From Mucidula mucida (Eukaryota > Basidiomycota > Agaricomycetes > Agaricales > Physalacriaceae): a stretch of 64,000 nt of DNA. Positions 1 to 10,779 of this stretch are shown one piece after another. The stretch's first letter is position 1, and each line of letters opens with the position of its first letter. The position numbers were made by a program, and so were the translations under genes. The stretch is from contig JADNYV010000063.1 of the NCBI GenBank assembly GCA_015501055.1, forward strand, positions 122,061 to 186,060, given 5' to 3'. The notes beneath the pieces were generated by a model. That model was given only the letters and a program-made list of their open reading frames with translations, had not been told where the DNA came from and did no database searches.

Positions 1-722
1 TGGACGTTCGAACGTCGGGGAAGTCGTTGATGGTGATTGTTAGGTCGTATTTGACGTCGGAGGCCTAGTAGGAAGCGGTTAAATAAGTAGTAGATTTACT
101 AGAGTGATGTAAGGCAGGAAATGCGAGAAAAGGACTGGACCGTTGAACGCACAAGTATGCCAATGCAAGAGCGCATTAATGAGACCTTGCTTAGAATGAC
201 ATCAAAACAAAGCCCACCCCAAAATGCATATATAATATGTAGCGTTCACCCCTGCCACAGAAAGGAGGATAGCCGATAGACCATTCGTCCTTCAAACATT
301 TGCATTTCAGCGGTCGTCGTAAGGATTCGATTCCTGGTTCTTCGTGGATCAATGAGGACGAGAACCGAGACAAAGGAATGGGCCTACCGGCGTGACAAGT
401 CAACAATATTGAGACCAGTGAAATATAGGCCTTAAAACTAGAGACGCGTCAATCAACTGAATACAAGACAGAGTCCTCCACGCTCATCCCATACAGTGCA
501 GTGGCGATGGTGGCGGGAAGAGTTAAGATGCATGAGTGTTGCTGGGCCACAGATTCAGGAAGCTGGAAGGGCGCGGTGCCTTCAGGGTAAGATGGGCGAA
601 AACGAAAAGCGCAATTGACTCAAGAGTCTCGACTCCTCCCAAAAAGGACTGACCAGGCCCACGTGCTTCATGACGCGGCAACGGTCGCAATTTAAATTAG
701 CGCATTTTCGTTCCTAACGGCC
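1..722. other. Intergenic, no gene seen
   Basis: I see no convincing coding sequence here. The only recognisable item is a reverse-oriented tRNA-box-A-like motif at 264-292. The last 70 bp before the ATG at 723 (containing GCCCACGTGCTTCATG) are also found upstream of the duplicate gene at 11331, so this stretch is part of the duplicated promoter region. Confidence 0.5.
264..292 (-). repeat. tRNA-box-A-like repeat motif (reverse)
   Basis: On the minus strand this reads GAATGGTCTATCGGCTATCC. It belongs to the family of short motifs seen repeatedly at 1.9-4.4, 10.9-11.1, 12.4 and 15.1-15.7 kb. A box-B-like GATTCGATTCC lies about 20 bp away on the + strand, but not at normal tRNA spacing. Confidence 0.45.
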
Positions 723-1458
723 ATGTCCAAGCAGCGCATCCGTTCTCCCTCCGTCGAGATCGTCTCCTATACGCCCGCCATCCTCTTTTCGCGCTCGCCC
801 AATGTCCTGCAGCCAACTGCTGGCGCCTCGACCAGCAAAAAGCGCAAATACACTGGCAGAGACATTGCCGATTCGTCATCCTCAAAGCGCGCAAAGACTG
901 CCTCGGCGCCTGCTCCTGCTGTATCCCAAGACCGCTGGAAATGGATTAATCGTTGCAAACCCGAGATGTACGTCGCCTTCCTCTTGCCTGCCCACTACCA
1001 TAACGCGCATTGTATCAGCGATATGAAGGGCACTAAGATTGAAGCGTCTAATTGCGGCGGGACGTACTTCAAGACGACTGCCAAGACGCTCGAGATGCGC
1101 CTGGACAAGCTTGAAGCGTTCTTTAACGAGTGCGACGGCGACGAGTCGGGCCATCCACATTACGGGTACCCAGAGCTGTGCAAGCCCAAGGTGAAGGCGA
1201 GGAAGGAAGATGATAGGTGGAGCTGGGTGAATAGGTGTCGCCCGGAGATGTAAGTCTTGTCGGCTTTCCTTTCTGTGATGGTACGTTGACCGTGCATGTA
1301 GTCGATTGAAACGCACTGCGATCGAGGCGTACAATTGCGGCGGATGCTATTTCCGTGCTACGGGAAAGACTATCGAGGACCGTTTGGACAAGATGGAGAA
1401 GTTTTTGTCAGAATGCGGTGGTGACGAGACGAGGCATTCTTCTCATGGTTCCTTTTAG
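723..1458 (+). CDS. Small Cys-containing protein of two tandem repeats (unknown family)
   Basis: Three exons are inferred: 723-967, 1019-1249 and 1302-1458, giving about 210 residues. Residues 1-65 are Ser/Lys/Arg-rich and look disordered, with a basic KKRK patch. Two repeats of about 55-75 residues follow. Each repeat opens with a W-x-W-(I/V)-N-R-C-x-P-E-I motif, then has NCGGxYF, then a helical stretch with RLDK(L/M)E, and ends with EC-x-GDE and a His. The spaced Cys/His residues could bind metal, but that is inference. Each repeat is split by an intron of 51-52 nt at exactly the same codon (Ile of PEI), so the repeats arose by duplicating an exon-intron-exon unit. I do not recognise the family. 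A decayed duplicate lies at 11331. The ATG was chosen because the reading frame opens there and the copy has the equivalent start. Confidence 0.7.
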
Positions 1459-2440
1459 ATGCGATGCTTATAATTCTGCTTTACTTTAGCTCTGACTACT
1501 TACTCTATACACATCAATTCTAATGATGAGCGTGTCTTTTTCCCTCTTTTCCTTTTGTTGCTCAGACCACTGCCACTGTCAAACTCGAAGGACCTGCGAT
1601 GGTGGGTATCTAAAAGGCTCATTTGCCGGACTTCTCCTTGATACTGGCTACCGCACTGGCCTTGATACCCGTGACGACAGGTAAGTAGCACTACTCGCGG
1701 ATAGTCCGTCACATATCCTTGAGTCTAGATGTCGTCGCCTTCATGAATGGTATTCAAGCATGATATTCGCGTCCTGCAGTGTCGCTCGACTTCCTGGAAG
1801 GTTGGGACCTAGCCTTTCGATACCAACGCTGCATGACGCACTTACCCAATCCTATGCCTCATTCACGAGAGTAAAAAAAGCCAGACGAGTACTCTTTCCG
1901 TTATTTTGGAATATGAATATCACTAAAAGCTACATTCAGAAGGACCAATGGTTTACCGGCTATCGTCCTCCAACATGTTTTGACCCGGTCACAGCCTGCT
2001 TGCTTCTTGCACCGGTAAACAGATTTCTTCCATCTCTGATCTGTTCATTACGCGCAGTCAATTGCTCTTCCGGCAAGTTCAATTGCTATCTTCTCGTCTA
2101 CACTTCCTTCAACCGCCTCCCAGGCCTCGGCCACAAGATCGCCACAGCCGACTCCGTTCCTCGTATGCGCAGACGTTGTATCTGGGCTCTCCGTGCTCAT
2201 GCTCCGCCGTATAAAACTCCATCTTCACGGCGGAAGACTGACTTTGGTTGAGAGAACAGATTCATGTATTCCCCCCAAACCAAAGTCAGGTGGAAAAATA
2301 TTGTCAGTGGTTCATAGTTGCACAGGACATGGAGAGGATAACCGTTAGACCATCCGTTCTCGTGAAAAGCTGCTTCTTTGATCACTTCTTCATAGTTCTG
2401 TTGCCCCAAACAAGTCCTATCAATATACAAAACAAAACGA
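1459..2440. repeat. Duplicated downstream flank (matches about 12.13-12.56 kb)
   Basis: The region around 1720-1990 recurs, diverged, at about 12230-12480. Shared stretches include CTCGACTTCCTGGAAGGTTGG and the surrounding tract. Together with the gene at 723 it forms a segmental duplication of about 1.3 kb. Reading frames here are not kept in the other copy, so I call no gene. A box-A-like motif lies at 1939-1972 (forward) and another at 2331-2362 (reverse). Confidence 0.55.
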
Positions 2441-2444
2441 CTCG

Positions 2445-4440
2445 ACGGCGGATGGTTTAGCGGTTCTGTCTGCTCTCGCTAAGATATCTTGCTACTGTAC
2501 TTTTTCGTACAGAGTACTAATGGTTGGCTCCTCCTCCGTGTGCGACCTCCAATACGGGCGCGCACCGACAACCATTAGCGAGGGGGTAAAGGGAGTAGGA
2601 CGAACAGCGTTGTTGGTCAATTGTTCAAGAACCTCAAAGACTTGCTGTACCAATGTGAGATTGATCACGGAGCCTGGAGGCTGAGATTGGGTGACGGTTC
2701 CGAAGGAGAGGGTTGGTCGGAGCGAGAGCATTGTGAGAGCTTCAAGTAAGTACTGTTAGTTGGATTGTGTTTCTCACCGGCACAGGATAAGTAGTCTAAC
2801 GGCTATTGGCATCCTGATTCCTGGTGACTCGAAAATATGACACCTTTTTCCATTCTTTTTCTGGTCATGCTCCTTGCTAAAGTTGTGGACCGGTAACCAT
2901 ATCTCTGTTCCTTTCGTCCCACAAAAGACAGCGTTGCATCGTTACTAACAAGTGACTATTCATAGACAACAACTTGAGAGACGGGTTAAGGAGGACGGAT
3001 GGTGTAGCGGTTACCGTCTTCTTCAGTTATGCGTTGGAACGCTGGTATTTTTGCCCGCAGTGGCTCATCCTCCGTGAGTTACTCCCTCCTTCTGAATTCC
3101 CTATGCGTGAGTGTAGATCCACTATCTACTACTACTACGACATGACCAGGCACACATACAGCCCACACCTGCTTCGACCGCTTCCCAGGCCTTGTCAAAT
3201 ATGACTTTTAGAGCACCACCGCTAACATACCTCGTGGCTACAGAGCTCTCCGTGCGTTACTCCCCTTCTGTCCCCTCCCCGCCCCCGGTACGTGACTTCA
3301 CCATACGCGTACTACGGGCACACACTGACTACTATTGGCAAGAATTACAGGTCAACCGGAGGCTTGTTGTCAGTAGTACACCGTGACCTTGCTGTTTTGG
3401 TTTCGGTTCATTTATGCCACCCCTGGAACTTGCAAGTCGGTCCAAAAAATTCGCTAGTGGAGCAGTATGAATAAGATAACGGTTAGACCATCCGTAACCC
3501 ATTCTCATGAAAAGATGTTCTTCTAACCCTTGACTTGATTATGGCTCCATACAGTTGCGCGCCGGATAGTTTGAGCTTCAAGTCCGAGTACTGCTGCGGG
3601 GACGTACTAATCGTTACCAGCAGCGGTTCAAGCGTACTTATAGAGCGAGTGGTCTAAAAGGCTATCATTCTAATGAATGATCTGCTTGAGAGATTTTTTT
3701 TACTCAGTATTTCTCGCCAAGCTTCTTGCTCAAGTCCTGAACCGGTAACCGCCGTATTTCTGCCTTGTCCATTCATGGCGTCCTATACAAGATAGCCTTG
3801 CATCGCGGCCAACAAGTGACTATTCATACCCAACAACTTGACGGATGAATTGAGGGCGGATGGTCTAGCGGTTAAATACTGTCTTTCTTCGTGGTTCGTA
3901 TGCCTGTTATTCTTGTGTCGACCCTCCATGAGTCACTACCCCCTACATATCCTCTCTCTCTCTTACAACTCTTAGTCTATACCTGCTTCAACCGCTTCTC
4001 ATGCCTCCTCAAATACGACTTTTAGACCACCACCGCCAATGTACGTTGTGGCTACAGAGCTCTCCATGTGTTGCTCCCCCCTCTATCTCCTCCTCACCCT
4101 CGGCGCGCAACTTCACCATACACATACGGGCACACAATGAACACCATTGGCGAGACTCCCAGCTCAACCAGCCGTGCCAAGGCTTGTGTTCGTTCAAGTT
4201 GTTTTGGTTGCAGTTCATTTATCCCTCGGAACTAAAAAAATTCTTGGACAGAGATGCATGAGGAGGACAACCGTTAGACCATTTGTCCTCGACCAAAAAC
4301 CCTCCTCTAAGCCTTGACTGGATTATTGCCATGCGCCGGATAGTTTGACTCACAATTCAAGTCCCGCTGCTGGGAATCTAATCGTTGGCAGGAGTCATAC
4401 ATAGAGGACCAATAGTCTAACGGCTATCGTTCTAGTGGAT
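2445..4440. repeat. Array of repeats with tRNA-box-A-like heads (two tandem units)
   Basis: Two direct, diverged copies of a unit of roughly 0.8 kb lie at about 2790-3640 and 3645-4400. Each unit contains, in order: a motif like AGTCTAACGGCTAT (2786-2812; 3645-3680; 4404-4438), a shared spacer ending in CAACAACTTGA, a second motif GGACGGATGGTCTAGCGGTT (2989-3020; 3852-3880), a body with TTTTAGACCACCACCGC, and a reverse-complement motif AACCGTTAGACCAT (3473-3500; 4261-4291). A further partial unit starts at 2450. The motifs resemble the D-arm/box A of eukaryotic tRNA genes, which suggests a SINE-like origin. No clear box B at standard spacing and no poly(A) tail were found, so the class is uncertain. 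Confidence 0.5.
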
Positions 4441-4469
4441 GCAATTCTGGTAGATTTTTTACTCATACT

Positions 4470-6010
4470 TACGTTCTTGAGAGGCACGTCGCGTACGTGC
4501 TGTTGCCATGCGGGATGCAGATGCGAAGAGCTTCGACACTTCGTTCTTCCCTTGCACGCACTTGAGCTCGTAGCTTCCGAGGGCATGTAATTGGTAAGTG
4601 CGAATGTCAAGAAAAAGTTGGTGTTAAGACCAGTAGCAGTACTTAGTGCTTATGTATTTGTGGTAGCGAAGTTCCGAGAAGGCTTGTTTATGAAACGGTA
4701 TACCTTGACTGTGAGATGTCCAAGTTCGGCAAGAAACGATGAACAAATTAAGAAACGCTGAACAAGTTGGGAGAGCGGGACCGTGAGAAAGTCTCCGCAG
4801 ACGAGAAACGGCAAATCGTCGGTAGTTAAAATGCCGGGTATGCCATACGTTTTCTTCTTTCCTTCCCCCATGTTCACTCAATGTTAACCCTGCCAATGCG
4901 CTAATCGTTGGCGCCGTCGCGTACGAGTGTGGCTCCTGCGACTCTCGACAATCTGACCATATACGACTGCTGGTGATGTTGCAACACTAGTGACGCGATT
5001 CTTTGCAAAAAAAAAAAAAAAGACGCGTGGCGACTCGGAGAGCCTATAGCCAGCTCAAGATGAGTAGAAAGCTGCTGTGATTCATTTCTCTGAGAATTTT
5101 CAGACAGTTCGCGCGTCTGTCCCCGGGAACAATCGTTTTCGATGAAATACAATACCGACCTGAGGCGTCTTTGCGCCAGGCCCGCCAGCACTGGGGCGAT
5201 TCCCGTAGATGACTTTCGAAGGGCTCTCCATTCAATCATATGTAAGCCATAATCCTCTTAGCGTGTCGTGATGACCACAATCAGTTCTGCTTCCGAACGA
5301 GAGCCAATCAACCTCTTGTGGACAAACCTGCTTACCGAATATATCCACTGATTCTATTTCTTCTTCCGCGTCGTCAACAACGTTACACTGACCTTCTCCT
5401 CGCAGGTCACGTGTCTCTATTTGTGGCTCCTCGATGTACTAGGTGAGTACAACCTTTACCGCCATTTCTCGCGAAGATGAGTTTAGAGATACAGAGGGCG
5501 TTTTATGCCTGATGACCATCGATTTATTTTTATAATCAATTGTTCCTACTGAGCAATCCTTTCGTTTTTCTGTCTGGCGCTGTAATTTCGTATGCTGACT
5601 ATGTGGCGCAGTCTCTGTAGCGCGCTGAAGTCAAGGTGATGGGTCCGTATCTCTGGTGTCATTCACGACCCGCGTCATATTTTCCGTCGTCAGTGTAGGT
5701 CCATTGCGATGCTTATCGGAGGGGTTTCAATTGTACAGTAGCAGTCATCGGGTACGAATTTGATACTACTTTTGTGTACATTCTCCGTGGAATGGTTGAA
5801 TAGCATGTCCAGAGCGCGCGACTGTACTCTACCCATCGGAACGAATGTTTAAGACATCAATACTGACTGAGTCAGGCGCGCAATGCGGCGCTCATTGTTC
5901 GCCTATTCAAGCCATTACAAATTGGGACGGCCCTACGATCAGGTGATTTGATCAAATCGGACAATGCACTCACTCTATCTAAACAACCACCACCATCACA
6001 AGCTATCGAC
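4470..6010. repeat. Upstream flank of F-box-like copy A (inverted duplicate of 48.9-50.5 kb)
   Basis: This stretch is the reverse complement, with substitutions and indels, of the flank between F-box-like copy D and the Mug135-like gene. Anchors include the tract around 4830-4900 against 50010-50085, an A-run at 5009-5023 against a T-run at about 49905-49919, and the tract at 5700-5810 against 49115-49230. The left end (4470-4610) is antisense to the first exon region of the gene at 50317. No independent gene is seen here. Confidence 0.65.
5932..5945 (-). promoter_or_regulatory. Shared family promoter motif (copy A)
   Basis: Motif CANNTGATCGYARG, here as its complement CCTACGATCAGGTG, 65 bp before the ATG at 6011. 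The same motif in the same orientation relative to the gene lies upstream of all seven family members. It contains an E-box core (CANNTG). The leader between motif and ATG is CAC-rich, as in the other copies. Confidence 0.55.
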
Positions 6011-8564
6011 ATGTCATCTGCTCCTCCTCGTCGCTCCGGCCGTCTTGCGGCCAAGGATGACAAGGCCTCGTCTTCCGCGCCGAAGGCTGTTGTCAAGCGC
6101 AAGGCGAAAGCTGCTCCTGCGAAGAAGCGCGCTCGACCTGCGTCTCCCGAACCAGAGAGAGACGATGTCAACGAAGAAACCGGGTCTCATAGTACAGGAA
6201 ACCCCGGAAACGCGTCAAGACCTGCGCTGCGGTCGAGTCTTCTGGGAATGCCGAGGAAAAATCCGATGAGGTTGTCGTTGCTGCGCTCGACATTGAGGCT
6301 CCCGAGAAGCCCACCGTTGCCGGGGCTTCTGGTTCAGCTCAGAACGAGGCAGGGAATGTAGAGGAGCTTGCTGAATCTCCTATGGACGTCGCGTGTACTA
6401 ATGAAAAATCCGCCGAGCGAACACGGTCGCCGAGTCTTCTGGTTCAGATGCAAATGCGGGAGTACATCATGATGATTCTCTCGACCTGGATCTTGCAGCA
6501 GAGCTCGAGAACATCAGTGTTGAGGTTCATTCCCAGATCCATTCGGAATGCATTCGAGTTGCTTCCGCTCGATATCGTGTTCGAGGTGCGTTACTTTAAG
6601 TTCAGATCCTTTCGTTTACTGATTCCCATTCAATAGATCTTCTCACACTGTGAACCTCATGACCTCCTCCAGCTCAGTCGCACAACAAAGACGCTACGCG
6701 CTTTCCTGATGAGCAAGTCCAATTGTTTCGCTCTCTGGGAGGGCGCCCTCCAACGAATGGAGCTTCCTCCGGTGATTGGGGAGTTGAACGAGCCACAGTA
6801 TGTGAGCTTGGTCTTCGACAACTTTTGTTCTGTACGTGTACTTGTTCGCTGGATAACATCTCTTACGATGCTTACTCGCTTTCTTAGCACTGCGGAAATG
6901 AAGAGAAAACCCACATCATGTGGGAGGTTCGTATGAGGATCTGCAAAGAGTGTTTGGACAAGGGCATAATGTGAGAGACAACTGTTTTCATTCTATGAGC
7001 CTTGCTCATCATTTTCAGCATGGTGACACAGCAGCAACTCCGGCACATTCAACCTTTCGGAGATCGGTACAAAGCTCACGAGATAGTGAACACCGTTCCA
7101 CGATTTGAGCTCTTTAGGCGTATGTATCGTTGTACTCTCACCTGGGCCACCGATTGCCTAACTGGTACCATTAGCTTTTCTGTATACCATGGTTTTTTAT
7201 CACCGCAGCACGTGGCAGCGAATGGTAAAGGAGAGCTCAAACCTACGGCGCGGAACAAAAGAGTATGCGGCCTGGTATGGACAGAAGCTGCGTGAGCACT
7301 ATGAGCTTGAACTCGTGAGTTCCTTCGGCGCCTAGATGCTTGGACGTAAGCTCAATTTCTATTGTAGTCCTGCAAGAAATACGAGGAATGGATCAAAGCG
7401 AGAGACTTGGCTCGTGCTGCAGAGCTGCGGGCTCTTCTGGCCAAAAGGCTGAGGAGGTACATCAGCAAGTTTGACATCGGACTTTCTTGAACTTTCTGCC
7501 GCTTGTACACCACAAAAAAGCCAAAAAGCCGCAAGCCCACAGGCCATGTCATTTTTGGTCACAAGTTCAATTCCCTTTCGTGCCTCTTATTTCTGCATCT
7601 TTTTTGTTTGGCCTGCCATGGTATATCTGATATTTTACAACATAGTCCTACAAATGAAACATGTTTTGGGGCATACAGGAATGAGTGTTGAGGTGCAGTG
7701 GAAGCAAATATTTACAGTCAAAAGCACAAAAGCCCAAAAAGGCAGAAAGCCGGGTGTAGACTTGCTGATGTACTCGTTACTCCTTTCCGCGTCTTTTATT
7801 CGCTGACTTTGGGACAGCATTATCGCTCGCCTCCAGGCTGATGCATAGCAAGAAGAACTGGATGACGCTAGCGTGCTCACGACTTTGCAAAACCACCCTG
7901 ATGTGAACGTCGCTAAACGGTTGTCCGACCAATGTATGTCTATATTACACCTTGCTCACCCGGTCCTGACATTTCCTCGTTTAGCTTGGGAGGAGATTAA
8001 ACCCACTCTCACAGAAATGATGTCCCAGCTCCGCATTGATCTGTGCAGGCGAAAGATGCAAATCAAAATCAAAGAGCGCACTCGTCTGTTGGAAGACCTT
8101 GCGCGTGCCTACTTTGCAACGTTACCAGAAATACCGCACAATCCGCCCCCATCGGCGCTCGCCACGTTCCAGCCTTTCCTCGACATCATCAGGAATACAC
8201 CTCACAACAAGAACACCATGCCTCAGCTCACTCAAGCGTTCAAAGCCGTCCCAGCGCTATGCAAGAACTGGAGGGCTAGCCAAGCGGGTGAGTTGAAAGC
8301 GATGCTCGGAAAGGAGCCAGGAAGGAGTGACAATCTTGCCCTTGCCGTCAACGCCTTCACCTGCTCGGGTCAGTGGCACTGTCAGTTCTATCCGACCGTT
8401 CTGCATTACCCCCACTTTGCTTCGCATATGTGCTTTATTACGAATCAGTCGGTTGGGGAGACGGAGGTTGCTGTGTGGACAGGAAGGGGCATTGAGACGT
8501 TGAGCAATGGGATGTATAAGGTCTGTGTGGAGATTGTGAGGGCGTCTGGACTCGATCCGGCGAC
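6011..8564 (+). pseudogene. F-box-like/zinc-finger family copy A, frameshifted and 3'-truncated
   Basis: The N-terminus (MSSAPPRRSGRLAAKDDK) matches copies B-D. Exon 1 has single-base losses relative to copies B and C (for example AGTACAGG where B has AGTACCAGG near 6193, and again near 6415) and lacks a short piece coding LMEA just before the F-box-like segment, a loss shared with copy D. Later exons encode LLQLSRTTKTLRAFLMSKS (about 6670-6720), a CxxC...CxxC module (about 6890-6960) and a long exon from 7985 that reads cleanly. The gene stops being homologous at about 8564, just after GLDPAT, where a CCCGCTAGC-rich element begins. The C2H2-finger exons are missing. Either a true pseudogene or partly an assembly artefact; the 3' truncation is certain. 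Confidence 0.75.
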
Positions 8565-8587
8565 GGTGGGCACATAGAAAGTGGCGG

Positions 8588-8690
8588 GAAGCCTAGCGGG
8601 ATGGACCGCTAGCGGTTCCCGCTACCCCGCTAGTCCCGCTAGGGTTACCACTAGGCTCTCGTTAGGGTTACCGCTAGGATCAGGTGTGCG
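8588..8690. repeat. Left cluster of CCCGCTAGC-type motifs
   Basis: Short, partly palindromic words (GCTAGCGG, CCCGCTACC, CCCGCTAGGG) repeat with irregular spacing. This marks the left end of the element that truncates copy A. Confidence 0.6.
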
Positions 8691-9221
8691 TTACCGGCGA
8701 GCTCCTTCACCAGCTGCGCTACACTCAATTTTGGGGGGTATATACATACTTTTACATGTACCTCAAGGCATTAGATTGTTTCTGTACGATTTCCTACTGG
8801 CTGGGTAAGTCTGCAATCGTAGTAGTCCTCAAGGTTCCAAGACTCACGAAAAGGGTGCCCGGAAGGCACGTCACAGCATGTCCGGCAACGAGTTTTTCAT
8901 ACACAGACGTCCATACAAGGCCTGCAATGATACATGGAAGCAAAGGTTCAACAAGGATGTACAGCCGTGTATGGATTCGAGAGTGAGTGTTGTGACCGGA
9001 TCATACGTCGTAACCAAAGAGTCCCCGCAGAGGACGCCATTGTTGCCTTCTGTCGCCCCTCCGGTTAGCCATAGATCGCAGTAAAGCCTTCACAATACAT
9101 GCTAAAAGCGAGTTGGACCAGTCCAGACCATCTCAGAACTTGCAAGACGTCTTCAAACCTGATCAAAGCGGAACTCTTTGTCCGGGAGTTCTGACATGTT
9201 AAAAGGACTATCAGTTGATGT

Positions 9222-9400
9222 CGGTACTCCCGCTATATGATTCCCGCCAGCGATGAATCCCGCTAGCTGTCAGTAACGGTTTCCCGCTAGCGAGTCCCGC
9301 TACCCCGCTACCCCGCTAGGTCTCGCAAGCATCCCGCTAGCGATCCCGTTAGCTCGCTAGCAGTTGTCTCGCTAACAATTTATGATTCCCACTAGCGAGA
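9222..9400. repeat. Central cluster of CCCGCTAGC-type motifs
   Basis: The densest cluster, with many instances of TCCCGCTAGC and its variants, some abutting (CCCGCTACCCCGCTACC). Spacing is irregular and the units are short, so this is not a CRISPR array or a classical minisatellite. Confidence 0.6.
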
Positions 9401-9960
9401 CATATATGTCACGCTCATTCACATGCTGTTATGACTTCGAATTACGGTTTGGGATGCTTCAGCTTGTTCGAAGCTTTGAATACACATCCACATCAGCGCT
9501 GGTCTGGGAATTCCCTACCGCTGGAGTCCCAGTCAACAGGTGTGTTGAGTCGTAGATGAGCAGTGCCGGTGGCCATCAATTAAGCCACCCAGTTGCAGCG
9601 ATAAGTCACATCAACAGTGAAAATTTTCAGATCAACAATGAAGCAGTAGTAGTATTAGAGTCCCGAGGGCCTCAGAAAGCACATGTAGAAGATGAGAATA
9701 GTGGACACTACGTGAATTCAAGAGGGGGAGTGTTACAATGTTACAAAATCGATTCTGCCTACTCTGATTTGATAGCTAAGGTAATACTACCCCGACGGAC
9801 CATGTATGTGAAGGGCGACGCAGGTGATTCAAAACCTTGCGGGGAAAACCTCTGTGTTGCGTTAGAGATACCAAGGTTTTTCTGCCTGTCTACGGAATTG
9901 CTGCCGTGATGGATAGACTGGCCCCAACACTGGTGTCTTGGTGGGGCGTTCACAAAGCTG

Positions 9961-10203
9961 ATGTTCTCAGATTATCCTCTGGCATTTGAAGTACTGCGGC
10001 GAAGGACGCGATACCGGCCAGATGGAGTGCCAAGGGAGTGGCGGCTTCGTTGCTTCTGTGAGGAGGAGGTCGAGACCGTGGATCATATCTGTTTCGGGTG
10101 TGAGTACAACAATAGGTTGACAGCTTTGAGAGAGAAGTTGTTGGAGGACATTTGGGGGTTTCATCCCGCTCTCCCAAACAAGTCCGCTGCCTCGGTGTCG
10201 TAG
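9961..10203 (+). pseudogene. LINE-type C-terminal fragment with Cys/His zinc-knuckle
   Basis: About 80 residues are open to a TAG. They contain RRRTRYRPDGVPREWRL followed by C-x-C ... H-x4-C spacing (CFCEEEVETVDHICFGC). This resembles the C-terminal knuckle of non-LTR retrotransposon polyproteins in fungi. No reverse-transcriptase domain is present upstream, so it is at most a 5'-truncated relic. The identification rests on motif likeness only. Confidence 0.4.
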
Positions 10204-10376
10204 ATGAAGACCTACTTGTGACTGTGGCACTCGACGCGTCTTTTGTTCGACGTTTTGGACGTTTTTTGTCGGACGTCTTTACTTATGTTGAGGAGTACCA
10301 TATGAACACCCCTCCCTCGGATATATAGTCGTACGTTGAGGTTAAGATTTTAATCACTTTTGGATTGAATGCCCTG

Positions 10377-10409
10377 CCTTACTTCGTGGTGGGGATACAC
10401 GAAGTAAGG
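10377..10409. repeat. Perfect 12-bp inverted repeat (hairpin)
   Basis: CCTTACTTCGTG and CACGAAGTAAGG are exact reverse complements separated by a 9-nt loop. It lies downstream of the LINE-like fragment in non-coding DNA and could be an RNA hairpin in a retroelement 3' end. Confidence 0.7.
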
Positions 10410-10502
10410 AATGGTGATCGGCGTCCTAGCGTGATTTTTTTGATCCCTCTATGGGATCAGTGCACAGCGCGGGTCGGCGATCGGCCTGGACGCGTGTGAG
10501 AT

Positions 10503-10576
10503 GGGCACACACGTGGTCCGAAAGCCTGTCGTCTTAACCATAAGGCGCGGGTTATCCTTCCACCACCACCACCACC
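10503..10576. repeat. Repeat ending in (CAC)n, matched at about 13858-13918
   Basis: The tract with CGTGGTCCG, then GTCGTCTTA, then TATCCTTCCACCACCA recurs at about 13858-13918 in the same orientation. It ends in a short (ACC)n microsatellite here. This suggests the 3' end of a dispersed element. Confidence 0.45.
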
Positions 10577-10621
10577 CTAAGTTAGCGTTGCGTGTCACAG
10601 CGTTACGACCGCCAGGACCAG

Positions 10622-10680
10622 AGTAATTCCCGCTAGCCCGCTAATCGTCACTCTCGCGAGCACGCTAGGCTTCCCGCTGA
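10622..10680. repeat. Right cluster of CCCGCTAGC-type motifs
   Basis: TTCCCGCTAGCCCGCTAATC and a few diverged instances mark the right end of the inserted element. Confidence 0.5.
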
Positions 10681-10727
10681 ATTCTCCAGGCCCAAGTCGC
10701 AAGATACTACGTTTCACGTATTAAGCA

Positions 10728-10760
10728 TTTCCAAGTCATTCGACGTGCCCCGCCTGCATG
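10728..10760. repeat. Remnant of the 3' flank of copy A
   Basis: CGACGTGCCCCGCCTGCATG and its surroundings match, in the expected orientation, sequence about 150-180 bp beyond the stop codon of copy C (41150-41185, reverse complement) and of copy D (about 46012-46030). It shows that copy A once continued across the insertion and that its last exons were lost. Confidence 0.6.
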
Positions 10761-10779
10761 TCAATGACTGCTCCGCTAT

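Larger units (their letters stand above)
8565..10700. mobile_element. Unidentified element rich in CCCGCTAGC motifs, inserted in copy A
   Basis: The element starts where copy A loses homology to its sisters and ends shortly before sequence resembling the 3' flank of the family resumes at about 10728. Clusters of CCCGCTAGC and related GCTAGC/GCTACC words lie at the left end (8588-8690), in the interior (9222-9400) and at the right end (10622-10680). Subterminal clusters of short motifs are typical of some DNA transposons. I could not identify clean terminal inverted repeats, a target-site duplication or a transposase, so it would be non-autonomous or decayed. A LINE-like fragment (9961-10203) and a perfect hairpin (10377-10409) lie inside it. 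Confidence 0.5.

Noticed and set aside
1760..2251. Plus-strand frame of 163 residues
   Set aside because: It lies in a duplicated flank, the frame is broken in the other copy, and no domain is recognisable.
2989..3060. Functional tRNA gene in the box-A-like repeats
   Set aside because: No cloverleaf can be folded and no box B lies at the required distance.
5009..5023. A-run taken as the poly(A) tail of a retroposon
   Set aside because: The same run is present at the matching place in the inverted duplicate (about 49905-49919), so it is part of the duplicated flank.
9222..9400. Possible CRISPR-like array
   Set aside because: Units are short, overlapping and irregularly spaced without unique spacers, and the DNA is eukaryotic.
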